Source: Glossina fuscipes (lineage: Eukaryota > Arthropoda > Insecta > Diptera > Glossinidae). Taken from it: a stretch of 64,000 bases of DNA. Where the stretch lies: NCBI RefSeq assembly GCF_014805625.2, contig NW_023998565.1, positions 1,777,901 to 1,841,900 on the forward strand, written 5' to 3'. A program made the translations under genes and the position numbers. The notes under the pieces are model-generated. The model searched no databases. It was not told the DNA's origin and saw nothing but the letters and a program-made list of their open reading frames with translations. Shown one piece after another: positions 11,050 to 23,095 of the stretch (positions are counted from its first letter, which is position 1; the number at the start of each line of letters is the position of its first letter).

Positions 11050-11830
11050 GGTCAGCAAGAAAAAGAAGAGGAGAACCGATGGGGTCTAGCATGCACATTA
11101 GAAATTACGAAGCTTAAACATTTAAGACAACCAATGTGTTCAGAGTTTCTAGAGGAAATAGTCGACACCTTGTTCCCACAGAAAAGCAAGTTTGCATAGC
11201 TAACATTGGCAGAGGTAAAGGAAAACATTAGATTAATTTCTGCTTATGAAACTGCCGCTATCTGAAAACAAACTAAAGACAAGAAAGCTCCGTATCCCGA
11301 TGGAATCCCCAAGCTGTAAGCTGTAAAACAGGCCGTTTTAACGACAAGCGCTATGTTTATGAATACATTTGCTTGGAAGAACAGAAATTTCCGATTAAGT
11401 GGAAACAACAAACGCTCGTGTTACTGCCAAAGCCAAATAAGCTACCGCATAAGCCAAGACCATACCGACCTATTTGTCCACTGGGCACGTTAGCCAAAGT
11501 GTATGAGAAGTTAATTCGTACTCGTATAGAAGAGTCCGTGGAACGTTTAAAAGAATTGACGGACTGCAAATTCAGTTTCAAGAAAAGGAAAAGTACAGTA
11601 TTGCAACAGAAGACGTAGAGGGGAAACGTTGATTCGGAGGCAAGAAAAAATACTGCCCAGTTATAACATTTAACATTAAAAATGCGTTCAATTCAGCAAA
11701 TACGTACTGCGTCGTAACTGCCCTCCAGGAAAAAAAAGGACCGCATTATCTGATCAAAGTCAATAACGGCTTTTCAGACTTAAAACGCCGATATGAAACG
11801 AAAGAACGGTACAGAGAGCGAATGGCTACT
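11050..11830 (+). mobile_element. R1-like non-LTR retrotransposon, reverse transcriptase relic
   Basis: Hand translation in shifting plus-strand frames gives the N-terminal half of a LINE reverse transcriptase in the right order. VDTLFPQ lies near 11161 and KKAPYPDGIPKL at 11281-11316. An 81-codon open piece at 11373-11618 contains LLPKPNKLPHKPRPYRPICP, and DCKFSFKKRKSTV follows. VITFNIKNAFNSAN lies near 11660-11700. The KPH.P..YRPI and NAFNSA wording is typical of R1-clade enzymes. The element is dead: it has stops and frameshifts, the first catalytic Asp of the F(D)xKNAFN motif reads Asn, and the YADD part is absent. It runs directly into a family C repeat copy. Confidence 0.75.
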
Positions 11831-11854
11831 CGCATCATTCTGAATCATATTCTG

Positions 11855-11950
11855 AATAAACCGGTAGAATAAAAGGTGAGTCTATCTTAAGCCATTCTGC
11901 GTGTTACGTACGTTTGTAAAAACTTAATATACCCCTTACCACAAGTGAAA
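11855..11950 (+). repeat. Dispersed repeat family C, copy 2
   Basis: The same block order as copy 1: GAATAAAAGGTGAGTCTATC, TTAAG, GTGTTACGTACG, then AACTTAATATACCCC. It begins immediately after the R1-like relic, so the two may belong together or one inserted beside the other. Confidence 0.6.
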
Positions 11951-12485
11951 TAGGGCATAAATCTTGTGACTTATTTCAATGCACATCTGAGGCACATTCA
12001 ATTATTTTAATCGAACACTGAGCTTCTCAGTTTGAGGAACTCAAAAAAAATTAAACTCTTATTCGAACCAAATCCTTAATTAAACAGTGCATAAGTTTTT
12101 CCTTAGCAGACCGAAATCATTCATCCAAATCACTTTATTTCAATAATCAGCATGAGAAACTGTTGCAATATTTCAGTTGATAAATTTATCGAACATAAAA
12201 ATTTTGCGCAAAATATGAATCTGTGAAATTAGTTAAGTTTAACCACCCTCGAATTCGAACCCTCGAACTATTTCATAGCGGAGGACGTGAAAACGTGATG
12301 CAGCATATGCCTTTACAAAATTTTCATTCTTTCTTTTTCATATTTGATCAATCTCTCCTCGTTTTTTGTAACATGGTGACGGTTAGAAAAAAGTGACGCG
12401 AGAGAAAGAGATAGCAAGTGACAGCCTAGTGCGTGCCCAATCGGTAAGTATTATGCCTTTACTTACAGAGCACACGCTATATCTA
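11951..12485. other. Gene-free stretch, 11951-12485
   Basis: No gene. Around 12240-12290 a palindromic CCCTCGAATTCGAACCCTCG block is visible. A plus-strand AATCG|GTAAGT near 12442 looks like a donor, but no coding exon precedes it. Confidence 0.45.
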
Positions 12486-12489
12486 TGAC

Positions 12490-12575
12490 CAGGTACGCTC
12501 TGCCACACTAGTATTCGAACACGCGAACACTGACGTGGTGGTCGCGGTTCTTATCTACTCAGCGATAATGCGGAT
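12490..12575 (-). repeat. tRNA-like sequence (possible SINE head or tRNA relic), copy 2
   Basis: Read on the minus strand this has a box A-like TCGCTGAGTAGATAAG at 12565-12550 and a box B-like GTGTTCGAATAC at 12522-12511. The 46-base spacing between the tRNA position-8 T and the T-loop TTC is normal for a tRNA. CGCGA and TCGCG between them can pair. Order and spacing match the plus-strand sequence at 39.93-40.00 kb. Acceptor and T stems are poor, so it is not an intact tRNA. Confidence 0.45.
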
Positions 12576-15500
12576 TTTAGTTGTAAACTGAATATTGACG
12601 AAAAGTGAATTTCACGAAGTTTTTACTCGAAGCCTGATTGACATAAAGGCATTGCTTTATTAGACATGCTAATACATCGTAATTACAGTTGATTCGATAT
12701 AATCAAATCAGATTTCTTGCTCACTAACTCGCTCCAGCCTATTTTTTCACGCTGGCGCATGTTTAGTATATTATATTACATAAAATAAGTTCTCAATTTA
12801 TCAATATAGCTTTTAAGAAACCGCAGGTTTTCTCTGAACTCGATTTTTCAAAGCAGCTAACAAACTTTAAAGAGTTTCTTTGTTTTCCTTTGCATTTTTA
12901 ATAATATTTTTAAAATAATAATCAAAAGAACAGTACTTACAAAGTTTTTCATTCAATCAATTTAAACGCCATTGACTAACAAATGATTCACTTTTGTTCG
13001 ATTGAAATTTGAACGGTTTATCCGCCAAGCATAAAAATATTACAATTTTTACAACTACGGACTTCTTTAGCTATCTACAACATTATTAAGTTTTTTTTAT
13101 TCGATTTCCCAATTACACCAGTTATACTAGTTGGCGGTTGGCTTCGTAAACTCCACATGCCATGCGAGAGGCTCCGGTGTTGTCATCTTTCTGTAGTGGC
13201 GTTATCATTTTAAAGAGTCTTGACATACAAGTCTTGCTCGAGGTTTTGCAAAACTTATGTACAGAATTACAAAGACCGATGTTCAAAGCGTTCAATTAAA
13301 ACTCAAGAGCTTAAAAGCGGGTACTGAAAGGCATATTACTTTTATTGTACCTGTCTTCTTTGATTCTTTGCGTGACGAAATGCAACCAAAATGAAATGAA
13401 CATAAACCGCTTAGGTAATTTTAAGAGAAAGAGAAGAACAAGTTGCAATATTTTGTGGCACTGTTCAATTATATCCATGACGACTTTGTTGCGTCTAGAT
13501 ATGTTCCTTAGGCAAAGGTGATTTCAAGCGATGCTTTGTCCTAGTTGAAGACAACAAACTGTGAAAATATATTAGATGAAATGTATTTGCTTGCGAGATA
13601 TTGGAACAATCATTTTTCAGAGGGGAACCGCGTTAGAGAAACGTAACAAACTTTTACAAAATGAGATGAATTTTATCTTTATTAAAACGTCAACTTTTCG
13701 CGACATGAGTTTGCTGGGAATCCTGCGGTTGTATGGCAGACACATGCACGGTTTCATTTCACTCAAAGAGAATATGAGCAGATGTTATAACCGTTTTAGG
13801 TGCGTACATGATTCTAATGTTCTAATAATAAACAATACACATCCTTTTAATTACTCGTAGTCTACAGTGAACAGAAATCCGCATATAAACTAGTAGCGAT
13901 CATAATAAACATTGGTGTATAGGCAGGACTCTTAAAGGAAACAAATGTACAATTATTCACACCAAAAAGCTTAGGTGAACGTCTTTACCAAAGAAAAATT
14001 AGCTCGGAAAGCTCATTTACCCTTGCTTTCATTACATCTTCTTGAGTAAAATATGTTTGATATTCAGCAATTGTCAAAATTACATGTGACAACATTTTTC
14101 GTGAGACACCAACAGTAGCTAACGGCAAGTGAATTATGAAAACTTATGTGAGCATACATAATAATAAAAAAATAAAAATCGTAAAAAAATGTAGGAATAA
14201 AATCAAGAATGTGGAGCACCGGCAAGAAGCAAACAAAAAAACAGCCATAACATAAATTTTATACCAGCAAAAATATGTGACAGCCATTGATTAGATAGAT
14301 AACCGATGAAAATAGACGGGGAGGGGGGTGGGAGAAAAGAGACAGACAAAACAAATAATAAAACTATTTTCACTTTGCAGCGAATGCTAAGCACATGCAA
14401 GCATTTTTAAAGTTAAAACAATTTTGAAAAAAAATACTCTACCAAATTTCACAACCAAACACAGATTAAAGCGTGCGTTCGTTAACCAGTGGAACGTTTG
14501 ATTTTCGCATTCGTATCAAATCGCACCGTATCGTAAAACACATCTTCTTTATCTCTTACTTTGTCTATATAAAGATAGTGTCACTGCGATTAACTTAAGC
14601 AACTTAATGTCACACCGGCAACAACAAAATTAGTATATTTTCTTTTTATATAGAGTAGTTGATTGGATTGAATGCCAACAACGTTTGCCCGATAATGTTT
14701 TGAATTTGAGGTATTTAATGAAATGTAACGAAAATCACTTTTGTGTGCGTATGCGGATGAGTTTATTAGTCAGCGATTGATTGCGATAGACAAGTGACCT
14801 AAACAAACGGCCTACTAAGTGTTGTGGTCGTACCCGTAAATAACCCTAGAAAAGAAATTTAAGTATTTCAAAGGTACTTTTCCTCCTTTCTTTTTCTTCA
14901 TTATTGCATTATAGTCCCCCTTCGTTCAGTCTCAGGCAGTGGAACTCCTACTCCACTTTCCTTCCTTCAACGTTTTCTTATACATGTACATTCATACATG
15001 TACATACATAAGTACGCACACACCCATATATACATACTTATTTAGCGTAAAAAACAAAGTTACATTTTTAGTTAGAAGAATGTGTACAATCGTATTGTTC
15101 GTAGATAAAAAAGATGCTACACGTTCGATGGCACTGATTATGTGTGTCCACATTGTTTAGTCAGGCTCATGATGTTAATAATAAGTTTATCGTGCAGAAT
15201 CATTTGTACATGTGTGCATTTTATATATACACATAGATTGTATTGTTTATGACTATACCGCCATTATCCTCATCATTATAATCGTTTTCATCCTCCCATA
15301 TGCCTTGTTACAATTGTTGTTTCTGTTGTTGTCTGTCATTGTCAGCGGTGAACGTAAAAATGTCGTGCGTTTTTTATATATTACTAGTGAGCAAAAGCAC
15401 ACAAACAATCTCACGCACATCATAAACTTTGATCATATAAGTACCGATGTATGTATCTTTCGCGTGCTTGAAGAGTGAGTGTCGTGTCTTACTCGACTGC

Positions 15501-16860
15501 GGAACGTAATCACATACAAAATACTTTTTATGAGCTTCACTGAGCTACTTTGTCAATCATTTTATATGAGTACTCGAGGGGGCATTATGATATTCGTCCA
15601 ATACAAATCTCTCTACAATCTTTATGTTTCGTTCCTGTTTTTCCGTTTCTTTAACATCTCGTCTACAATAAGGATATTCCAATTATCCTATCAACGGCGT
15701 TGTTGTTTTTATGTTCCTTTTTCTTTTGCTTTTTTTATATTTGCTTTTTTTTATTCTCAACTTTTGAAAACCTTGCCAGTGTTACAAGGAAAATTATTTT
15801 AGTATCTAAGTTACAATAATGAATTTCACTTTCAGTTTTTTATTATAAATAACAAAAGCAAATAAGAAGGAAGAGTATATTTACAGTATTCTGATGAAAC
15901 TTGCGCACTTCTAATATACAATTAAGTTTAACCAAATTGTATATGTACAGGACTAACATATATGTTGCGTAAGTGCACAAGCCGAGAACTAAAAACTTTT
16001 CGAAGACAAAACAATCAATTGATTATATTGCAGAGTGTCCTGCCGCTTAGGGCGCTTTCAAAGAACATGCTGCTTTAAGCGCGGCAGCTAAAGAGAAACC
16101 AATAGTAGAACTAACTACAACCAGTTTCCGCGAAGTAATGCGTGGCGTATTTATGACGAATCCTATCTCTAACTCGTACAGCCGAAAAAAGCACAGAATT
16201 GCTTACAATTCTTTTTATCCACATGCATATCTTTTTAGATATTTCCGATGCGTTTGTTGAGTCTTTCTCAAAGTAAGATAACAAAATTCTCCAGTTTCCT
16301 TCCCTGCATAAAATCTCAGCGTAAAATTTTTACCACATACCTATTCGTTATATGTGCCTAACCTAGATGTGGGCTACGACCACACATTTTTTATAGAATT
16401 GTACGTGAGCTCAATATTCTTACGGAATTTCATAAACTCAGTTGCCATGTCCATATTTATTAAATAGCTTCTTCGAAACGTATTATAGGTGGATTTTGTA
16501 AGGAGCTCAACACATTTTTTAAATAGACTTCCTAATAGTATAAATGTTAGTTTAAGGCCTTGTATCTGAAATTTTTTAACTTCCATAGATGCAACAATAA
16601 ATCGTTAGATACATATGAAAGAATTCTTCTCGAATGCCCAGCTTAGGGTAGAATCTTCGATTTATACGATTGTTCAAGTTTAGGATTAAACTTGAACGAA
16701 TATAAAAAAATCAATCAACAATTTACGTAAATAATTTAGATTTAACATCGAAATAAATTTAATACCGATAACATTATCTTGTAATCGCTTTAGTTTGAAC
16801 GTCTTTTCAAAAAAACAGCATTAGCCTACAAAGCTATTGCCTCTGAGTACGTTGCGTGCT
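12576..16860. other. Gene-free stretch, 12576-16860
   Basis: A long AT-rich interval without a supported gene. The longest frames (13576-13860, 15212-15478 and 15479-15802, all plus) have the Phe/Ile/Tyr/Leu composition of noncoding AT-rich DNA and no motif. At about 16035-16090 an imperfect inverted repeat (CTGCCGCTTA and TTAAGCGCGGCAG) could form a hairpin. A less AT-rich patch near 13130-13200 has no recognisable product. Confidence 0.5.
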
Positions 16861-16864
16861 TGTG

Positions 16865-16970
16865 CTCTGCCCAATTTGGCCCATTTCCAACACTAACCTG
16901 CGTGCAAAAACTTCCAATGTTTCTAACAAATTTGAGGTCGATATTTTCTTGCTTGCGACCAAGAAAGTGT
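16865..16970 (-). repeat. Dispersed repeat family B, copy 1
   Basis: Read on the minus strand the block runs AATATCGACCTCAAATTTGT, AGAAACATTGGAAGTTTTTG, a CACGCAGGTTAGTGTTGG block, and ATGGGCCAAATTGGGC. Recognisable copies lie at 37375-37500 (minus) and at 37840-37915, 43430-43632 and 53262-53340 (plus). Confidence 0.7.
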
Positions 16971-17350
16971 CGAACACAAACACTGCACACATTCACTACA
17001 CTTATTCACTTTTCTCACTCTGTCAAGATTAAAAAAATCCCGCTTTTAATTGAACACAAGCTAAATGACATCAAAAATTGGTCAAGATATTGGGATGAAC
17101 TTTAACGCAAATGTTAACTAGAGTGCTGGCAATCTAAAAAAAAAAACAACTACAACAACAACGCTCACATTATAGAGTGCTCGACACATCAACTAGCATA
17201 ACGTAAATTTGCTAAGGTTAATTTTTATGCTAAATTGCTACTGTGGGCCTGTCTTCATCATAACATATTAAAAATGAAAACACTTCGCTGTAGGGCGTAG
17301 CATTCATGAGAATTTTTATATGGTATGGCATCCAGAAAATAAATCCATGC
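16971..17350. other. Gene-free stretch, 16971-17350
   Basis: Short AT-rich interval between repeat copies, including a poly-A and CAA-rich patch near 17137-17162. No gene is visible. Confidence 0.5.
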
Positions 17351-17414
17351 GGTTCAAATTTGGCCCAGGTAATTTTTGTGTCAAATTACTATTATAAACA
17401 AATTTTCACTATGA
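17351..17414 (+). repeat. Dispersed repeat family D, copy 2
   Basis: GTTCAAATTTGGCCCAGGTA, then TGTCAAATTACTATTATAA, then ATTTTCACTATG, matching the blocks at 10553 and 56471. The family is not recognised. Confidence 0.55.
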
Positions 17415-17609
17415 AATATTAACAATTAGACTTTTCAGCATAGAAAAGTTTATTTTTCACGAGAATTCTTATATGAGGTGGTACCTACATGCCCCAAATT
17501 GTGCATGGCTGATTTATATATTGAAAATTAGACCTTTTTACCATATTCAATATTCGTAGTTATGGTTGCATGGGAAAAAGTTGAAAAGATTGAGACAATT
17601 CAAAAAATG

Positions 17610-17680
17610 ATTTTGAATCGGCCCGCATAATAAATAGTAGGTCTATTTTAAGTTCTTTCAGGTATCGCATACACAAATGG
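17610..17680 (+). repeat. Dispersed repeat family C, copy 3 (partial)
   Basis: TGAATCGGCCCGCATAATAA, TAGTAGGTCTATTTTAAG and TTCTTTCAGG match the first half of family C copies 1 and 2. The GTGTTACAAAC part is degraded. Confidence 0.5.
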
Positions 17681-18529
17681 TTCTAGTCCGTTGTCTAGTC
17701 CAGTGGTTTTTATCCGTTCTACTACATACTGGAAATTGTCAGATATGTTATGAATATATAATTTTAACTGCATCCAATTTAATCGACGATATCTTAATTG
17801 TAAAGCAAGCAATTTTCTTCAAAATCAATGAAAATTCATTTAAAACTGTTTACCCTCCCCAAATAGTGCAACTTCAAAATTCCCTTCAACTTTTATTTCA
17901 AAAATTGCTTCGAATTTTTATTTTTAATATATTGTGACACAAGCATCGTCATTTCACGTGGCAATGATCTGTCGTTATCTTCGATAAATTTCCTATTCAG
18001 AGCTTCCTCATATGAAGAAACAAAAATAGCAATTCATTAAGCCAATGAAGCCCCATTAACAGTAAGTAACACATCGACACTTAATGACTCACACAGTAAT
18101 ACTTGTTTGAAACTCTTTCATTAGCACTTGCATGCACGTTCTTACGTACACGCTCATTACACTAACAATAATTTAACCAAAATCATTGAAAGATATCCAT
18201 ATACCCAAGGACTGCACAGTTCGCTTAGCAAAATTGATCGATCGTTTAAAATCAAGATTAGGAAAATTGAAAGTTTTACTCTTGTAACGATGGCTTACAT
18301 AATGTAATCTCTTTAAATATCTCTTTATATTCACGAAAACATGTGTAGTATTAAAATTTCTGGCATATTTCATAAAAGTTACAGAAGGAGTAACATCAAT
18401 ATTGTTTTTATATAAAAAATTTAAGATTTTACCACTTTTTAAATAAAACAGAATCATTTACATTTGTTTATTTGACGACATCAGATATAAAAAGTTCGTA
18501 GATTAAGCTTAGAATAGCATCAGTTGTAG
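17681..18529. other. Gene-free stretch, 17681-18529
   Basis: AT-rich DNA. Frames at 17677-17937 (plus) and 18173-18457 (minus) lack any motif and have noncoding-like composition. Confidence 0.5.
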
Positions 18530-18596
18530 ATATATATAGGCATGTATGCCTATGGCTACATATTTTTATATATATACATATATATGTATATATGAC
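18530..18596. repeat. TA-rich simple repeat
   Basis: An interrupted TATATA/ATATATGTA tract lying next to CA-rich sequence. It has no coding potential. Confidence 0.8.
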
Positions 18597-18810
18597 ATGT
18601 AAACACAGACAGATGCACGCATACACGCATACGTATCAGGCAATCTCGCTCAGTAGCCTTTACAAACAGTTACAAGTGTTTTGCTGGATTTCTAGCAACA
18701 CCCTTTAAATATTTGTTAACACGTACATGCGGTCAAATTTATATACACATGTGGATACGCAAATATAAGTAAACATACAAAAAACAAAATGTAAACACTT
18801 GCAAACTTAC

Positions 18811-18892
18811 CTACCAGTGCGCAAATTATCATAAATGTCAGAATATATTGCTTTAGCTGGTGTCTTCTATGTATGAACCAACTAAAATACAT
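18811..18892 (-). CDS. Candidate first coding exon, possible signal-anchor protein
   Basis: On the minus strand an ATG at 18892-18890 opens 27 codons plus one base and ends exactly at GGTAG|GTAAGT, a perfect 5' splice site (GT at 18810-18809). The peptide starts MYFSWFIHRRHQLKQ and continues YILTFMIICALVG. That is a short basic head followed by a hydrophobic stretch, the layout of a type II membrane anchor as in Golgi glycosyltransferases or sulfotransferases. A tiny upstream ATG-Cys-stop precedes it. No second exon can be placed; it would lie at lower coordinates. A chance open frame before a GTAAGT is quite possible in 64 kb, so this is a candidate only. Confidence 0.22.
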
Positions 18893-19321
18893 GTTTATGG
18901 ACTTAACACATGTGCACTAATATTACAATTGTGAGAGAAAGTCCTACATGACGAAGTCCAGAAGTTTTCCGACGAGACATGGATCCGATATTCGATTACA
19001 AACCAAAACTGTCGACCGTAATTGTTAATGGGGATTAAGAATAAGATTGGACTTGCAGAAAGAGACTTGAATTTATTAAAAACAAATTATTATTAAACAA
19101 CGCGTAAAGAAATGGGACCATCATATATATGTATGCAACTATTTGCCGATCGTTAAAACGACGTAAAATTAAAAGTCATTGCCAAACACAACAGTCTTTT
19201 TAAGAGCTTATTTTAAGATTCGACAGTCTAACCGAATACGTCATTCTTCTTTTTATGTAAAAAAAGATCACGTTTAAGAAATTGAACAAGAGATTGTTTT
19301 TCTTTTCCTTTGTTTCTTTAG
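18893..19321. other. Gene-free stretch, 18893-19321
   Basis: No gene. Sequence around 18960-19060 (GACGAGACATGGATCCG) is less AT-rich, but I could not match it to a transposase or other family with confidence. Confidence 0.45.
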
Positions 19322-19390
19322 CCTACATTATTTGTGGTGCAGGATATATTAAGTTTGTTCGAATGTACATAACATCCCCAAGAACTTGAG
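19322..19390 (-). repeat. Dispersed repeat family C, reverse copy
   Basis: On the minus strand this reads TCTTGGGGATGTTATGTACA, then CAAACTTAATATATCCTGCA. This is the second half of family C as seen in copies 1 and 2. Confidence 0.55.
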
Positions 19391-19574
19391 GAGACTCGTT
19401 TTTTGTTTGATGTCGCGCATGTTTCTTACGTTCAACCAATACCCCGCGATTTTTGAGACTTCTGGATGAAATTTTATATACTGGCTCGTTTTGGCCCACT
19501 AAGAAACTTACTGACAATTAATTGTTGGCTTGCGCGACCATAGTATTCTTACTTATTTTTCAAATATTTTTATA

Positions 19575-19645
19575 AAAACTGGTATACTTACGTGTTTTGA
19601 CCCAAAGACGAACTCTACAAAGAATTGTTTGTCCGTAGTACAATT
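19575..19645 (+). repeat. Dispersed repeat family A, short copy
   Basis: GGTATACTTACGTGTTTTGA, then CCAAAGACGAACTCTAC, then GAATTGTTTG. It matches the central blocks of family A in diverged form. Confidence 0.55.
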
Positions 19646-20637
19646 AATTTACTGCAACAGTGAAAACAGCAGCATTTTCGGAAAGAGTGCTCTAATTATA
19701 GATGGAGAACTATTTTGACTATTTCCCTTGGATTTTTAGAACCAAAGATGGGACAATTTTGTTTGTTTTAGTGACCACACAGTTGAAAAAGAGCCATATG
19801 AGAATAATTTTGATTAAGAAATCGGCGTCTTATTATTGTTTTCCAACGTCTAATCAGCGAATCTAAGGGCAAATACGATCGCAATGACAGTTTTATATTG
19901 ACAGTTCTAAAGTGGCTGAATATTTATATCACCTCTTGTTGAACATCCCTGCGTAACAATTGCAATTTTTAGAGCGAACTTTGATAATTTTCAATAAGTA
20001 TTCGAACCATATTTTCGATCGATATCCACTCTAAGTTGCTAATAAAAACACAACAAAACATTTAATTACTTTTCGCAAAAGTTAAGTAATCGGGTTTAAG
20101 TTTGGTAAAAACATCAAGAGTTTCTGCACGCAATGTGATATTGAAATCGATTCGGTCAACAGGCATATTTACAGATATACGTAAAAACAGATTACGTAAG
20201 CTGATAATACATTTGCTTTTTGAGTTTTTTGCTTATAAGGTGCAATAGGCACATGGTAAAAAATATCATCCAATCCATCCAATGTTATTGAGTATCGCAA
20301 CTAAGCTTCTTCGTTTTTTTTTTGGCGCTTTTTAGAGTAAAGTTGGTGGTTGCAGGTATATAAAAATTATTTTACTTATTTTCATGTTAACTTAAAAGCG
20401 GCAACTGAAAGTCGACAAAAGTTGATATTGGGTGAAAAAATAAATAACTTTCTGTAAATAAATAAAAAGAAAAAAAGAAACAAGCACACAACTAGTACAT
20501 AGGTATACCCACAACCAGTAGAGAACCAAACTGCAAGTGAACCCCTAAGCCACCGCAATAATGCAAAAGCTTAACAACCGTTACAGTAATCAACACCAAT
20601 TAATTTTCGAATCATAATGAGATATTAGGATTAAAAT
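19646..20637. other. 3' flank of the antisense LINE
   Basis: No gene. This interval follows the stop codon of the minus-strand LINE ORF2 and should include its 3' UTR. A run of ten T at about 20313-20322 reads as poly-A on the LINE strand and could be its tail, but that cannot be settled by eye. Confidence 0.4.
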
Positions 20638-21911
20638 TTAGTTTAACGATGCCATAGGCAAATCGGGCATATTAAGCACAGTTGTTTTGATAGACTTTAA
20701 AGAAACCGATATTGAGATTGAATGATAGATATAATTTAGGCTTCCGCAAACAACTCCAAACGTGTTAAACAGCTCATAATTATAATTACATTGACTCAAC
20801 TTAATTAACACAAAGTGCCTAGAGAAGCGGTTAAAAACATTAAAGCGTGTTTCACCGAGTGATCTGAAAGAATCAATAGTACCATTAATGAACTTAATTA
20901 AGAAGAAAACGCCAACAATAAATCTATGTTTCTCAAGTGACGGTAAGGATAACAGAAGTGTAAGGATAACAGGAGCAACCTATCTTCATAAGGAAGCAAA
21001 GACACAAGCGAATCCTAAACCAAATCCCTAAGGGGAAACAGCAAGAATTGATTTTGAATTGATTCAATTGAGTCTACAAAATACCTATAGGAAAGAGACC
21101 AAAAAACTGACGCATACTCAAATATTGGTACAGCTTTGGTATTTTGTAGAAGCACATGTATAGCTTTCTTGTAATATAAAGAACATTCAGCTCTTTGGAC
21201 GACTTCTTAATGAAACCCAGCGCGGACCTAGCTTTATTTAAAGAGACTCAATGTGCAAATTCAAACGTAATCCTTAGTCAAATAGATCCTCTAAATCGAT
21301 GCACCAATCTAGGTTTTTCAACTTATGTAAATCAATGAAATACTGAGTATTGAATGGCTTCTTTCCTAAAAAAGAAAGCCTCTTGCATATTTTTATATTT
21401 AATTTCATAGAATTTAGCGAGCACTGTATGACCAATTAAGTCAATTTGATGGCATCCCATCAGATACCGGCGCAGAACTATATTTTAGAGACCTTAGACC
21501 GTTCAAAACATCATTTTCTGATACGACCAAGTCATGAATCAAAACCGCGCGAGATATAGGTTATGGATAATTGACAGTTGAATCAGAATTAGCCGTTGAA
21601 AAATGTTGTCGGAAGTATTCAGCAAAGAGATTCGACGTTTCAATATTATCAGATGACTCAGAGCCATTGAAAAAAACATGCGAGGGATATATCCCATATG
21701 AGATTCTTTCTTTGGAGTTGACAAACTTAAAAAAAAATCTAGGATTAACAAGCAGTGAAGACTTTATCAACTGAAGGTATTTGCAATAATATTTGTGGTT
21801 GAAATAATTAAATCTATGCCTTGATAAAGAATAGGCAAAATAGACCTAAGCAGAACCATTTTTCATAAAACTGTATATGCAAAGTCCGTTGTTCCCATTT
21901 TTGTAATGTTT

Positions 21912-21940
21912 AATCTACGTAATCTAATCTAATCTCTAAT
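21912..21940. repeat. Short TCTAA tandem
   Basis: About five copies of a TCTAA/AATCT unit lie inside the LINE relic and shift its reading frame there. It is probably slippage after the element died. Confidence 0.6.
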
Positions 21941-22486
21941 CTAATGTTTAGTCTTTGAAACCATGGCGAACACCTACTTCGAGGGCAAAGTTGCTTGATC
22001 GTAGCGGATGGAGAAATGGCTAGGCTTGATGCATTATGGAACGAAGGCAGTAAGGTTTCATTTAATATTTCCAGCAGAGCAATCAAGCATAATGTGTGAA
22101 AGATGAGATTTGAGCAGTAAAATATTAGTTTTGTTAAAATCATAATATTTATTGAAAGAAGTTGCATTTGGCACATTACAGTAGTTCAACGAATCAACAT
22201 GCGTGTAGTAAAAGGAAATACGCATTGGCGGATGGTATCAATTCTCATGTAAACTGAAAGATGGACAGTGAGTTATAGCTGTCTCCGGGAAGTTTGCAAA
22301 GCAAAGATCTAGATCTGCCTTTACAATCAGTATTGAAGTAAATTAAATCAAATAAGTATTGTCGAAGTGCGTTCTTCTCTCTCTTGAGGTGGGGACCATA
22401 CAGGCAGAATTATCGCTATAACACCAACTGACTTGGGGCACATTGAAGCCCTATATGACTATATCAGTAGATTTGGACATTACAAA

Positions 22487-22533
22487 TGATCATTATTATA
22501 AATAGAGAATGATCATTATTATAAATAGAGTTA
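22487..22533. repeat. 23-base direct duplication
   Basis: The block ATGATCATTATTATAAATAG occurs twice in tandem inside the endonuclease part of the LINE relic. It replaces part of the expected protein sequence and is a local duplication that breaks the frame. Confidence 0.75.
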
Positions 22534-23095
22534 TCCGCATTTGGGGGGATATAGGAGCAACTTTCGCACTAATGGCAATAAATTCAACGTCGGAGTAGGA
22601 GTAGGAAATTCTATCAAATAGGATGGGGCTACAGCAAGTAAGGCAATGAAAACGCCCCCACAGTTGCCATCTGATCGATCCTTTCCGAAAACCTGGAAGT
22701 GGAAGGATCGTTAAAAAGTTCCAACGAACGTAAACTAGGTTTTGATAAAGTTTCAGTGAAGGCCAAACATGGAAATTCCATGCTCACTCAATTTAGGAAT
22801 TTAGGAAAGTGGAGCAAATTTTTTATTTTACGCCCCTAACGTTTTGGTAAATGAATGTTGCTGGTACTGAAGTAACATGTAGTTTCTTTTATAGCTGAAA
22901 AAGTTACTAAATTAGTATTACGGCGTCGATCCCGGGTAATGAATCTCCTAATTAAGGATCCAACTGGCTACAATGGTTTGTTTCCTTTTTTCAGTCGGAA
23001 CCAATACTTTAAAAGACGAGATAGCTTTAGGTTTAGATTGAGCCAATTTGAATTCTTGAAATTGAGGGATGGGACTTTTGCAGCCAGATAACTTT

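Larger units (their letters stand above)
20638..23095 (-). mobile_element. Jockey-clade LINE, antisense, RT core deleted
   Basis: Frame-by-frame translation recovers a LINE in correct order on the minus strand. The end of an ORF1-like protein (SFKVLVPTEKRKQTI) lies near 23035. The ORF2 endonuclease starts near 22850 (IYQNVRG) and continues with TET and SLELFND, a GGVFIA block, GDFNVPQVSWCYSDN near 22460, and KADLDLCFANFPET. The linker has PWF and RHRFNYFNHKYYCKYLQLIK, then NPRFFFKFVNSKE and SNLFAEYFRQHFS near 21600-21760. RT begins with SENDVLNGLRSLKYSS and a degraded SDGMPS. Translation then jumps to late RT (NSMKLNIKICKRLSFLGKK), LLPYEDRLLL, and a 98-codon open C-terminal stretch ending at TAA 20640-20638. 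The RT centre, including YADD, is missing, so this copy cannot transpose itself. Multiple stops and frameshifts show long decay. Confidence 0.85.

Noticed and set aside
12240..12265. Palindrome CCCTCGAATTCGAACCCTCG
   Set aside because: Short and isolated; no terminal repeats, target duplication or regulatory context.
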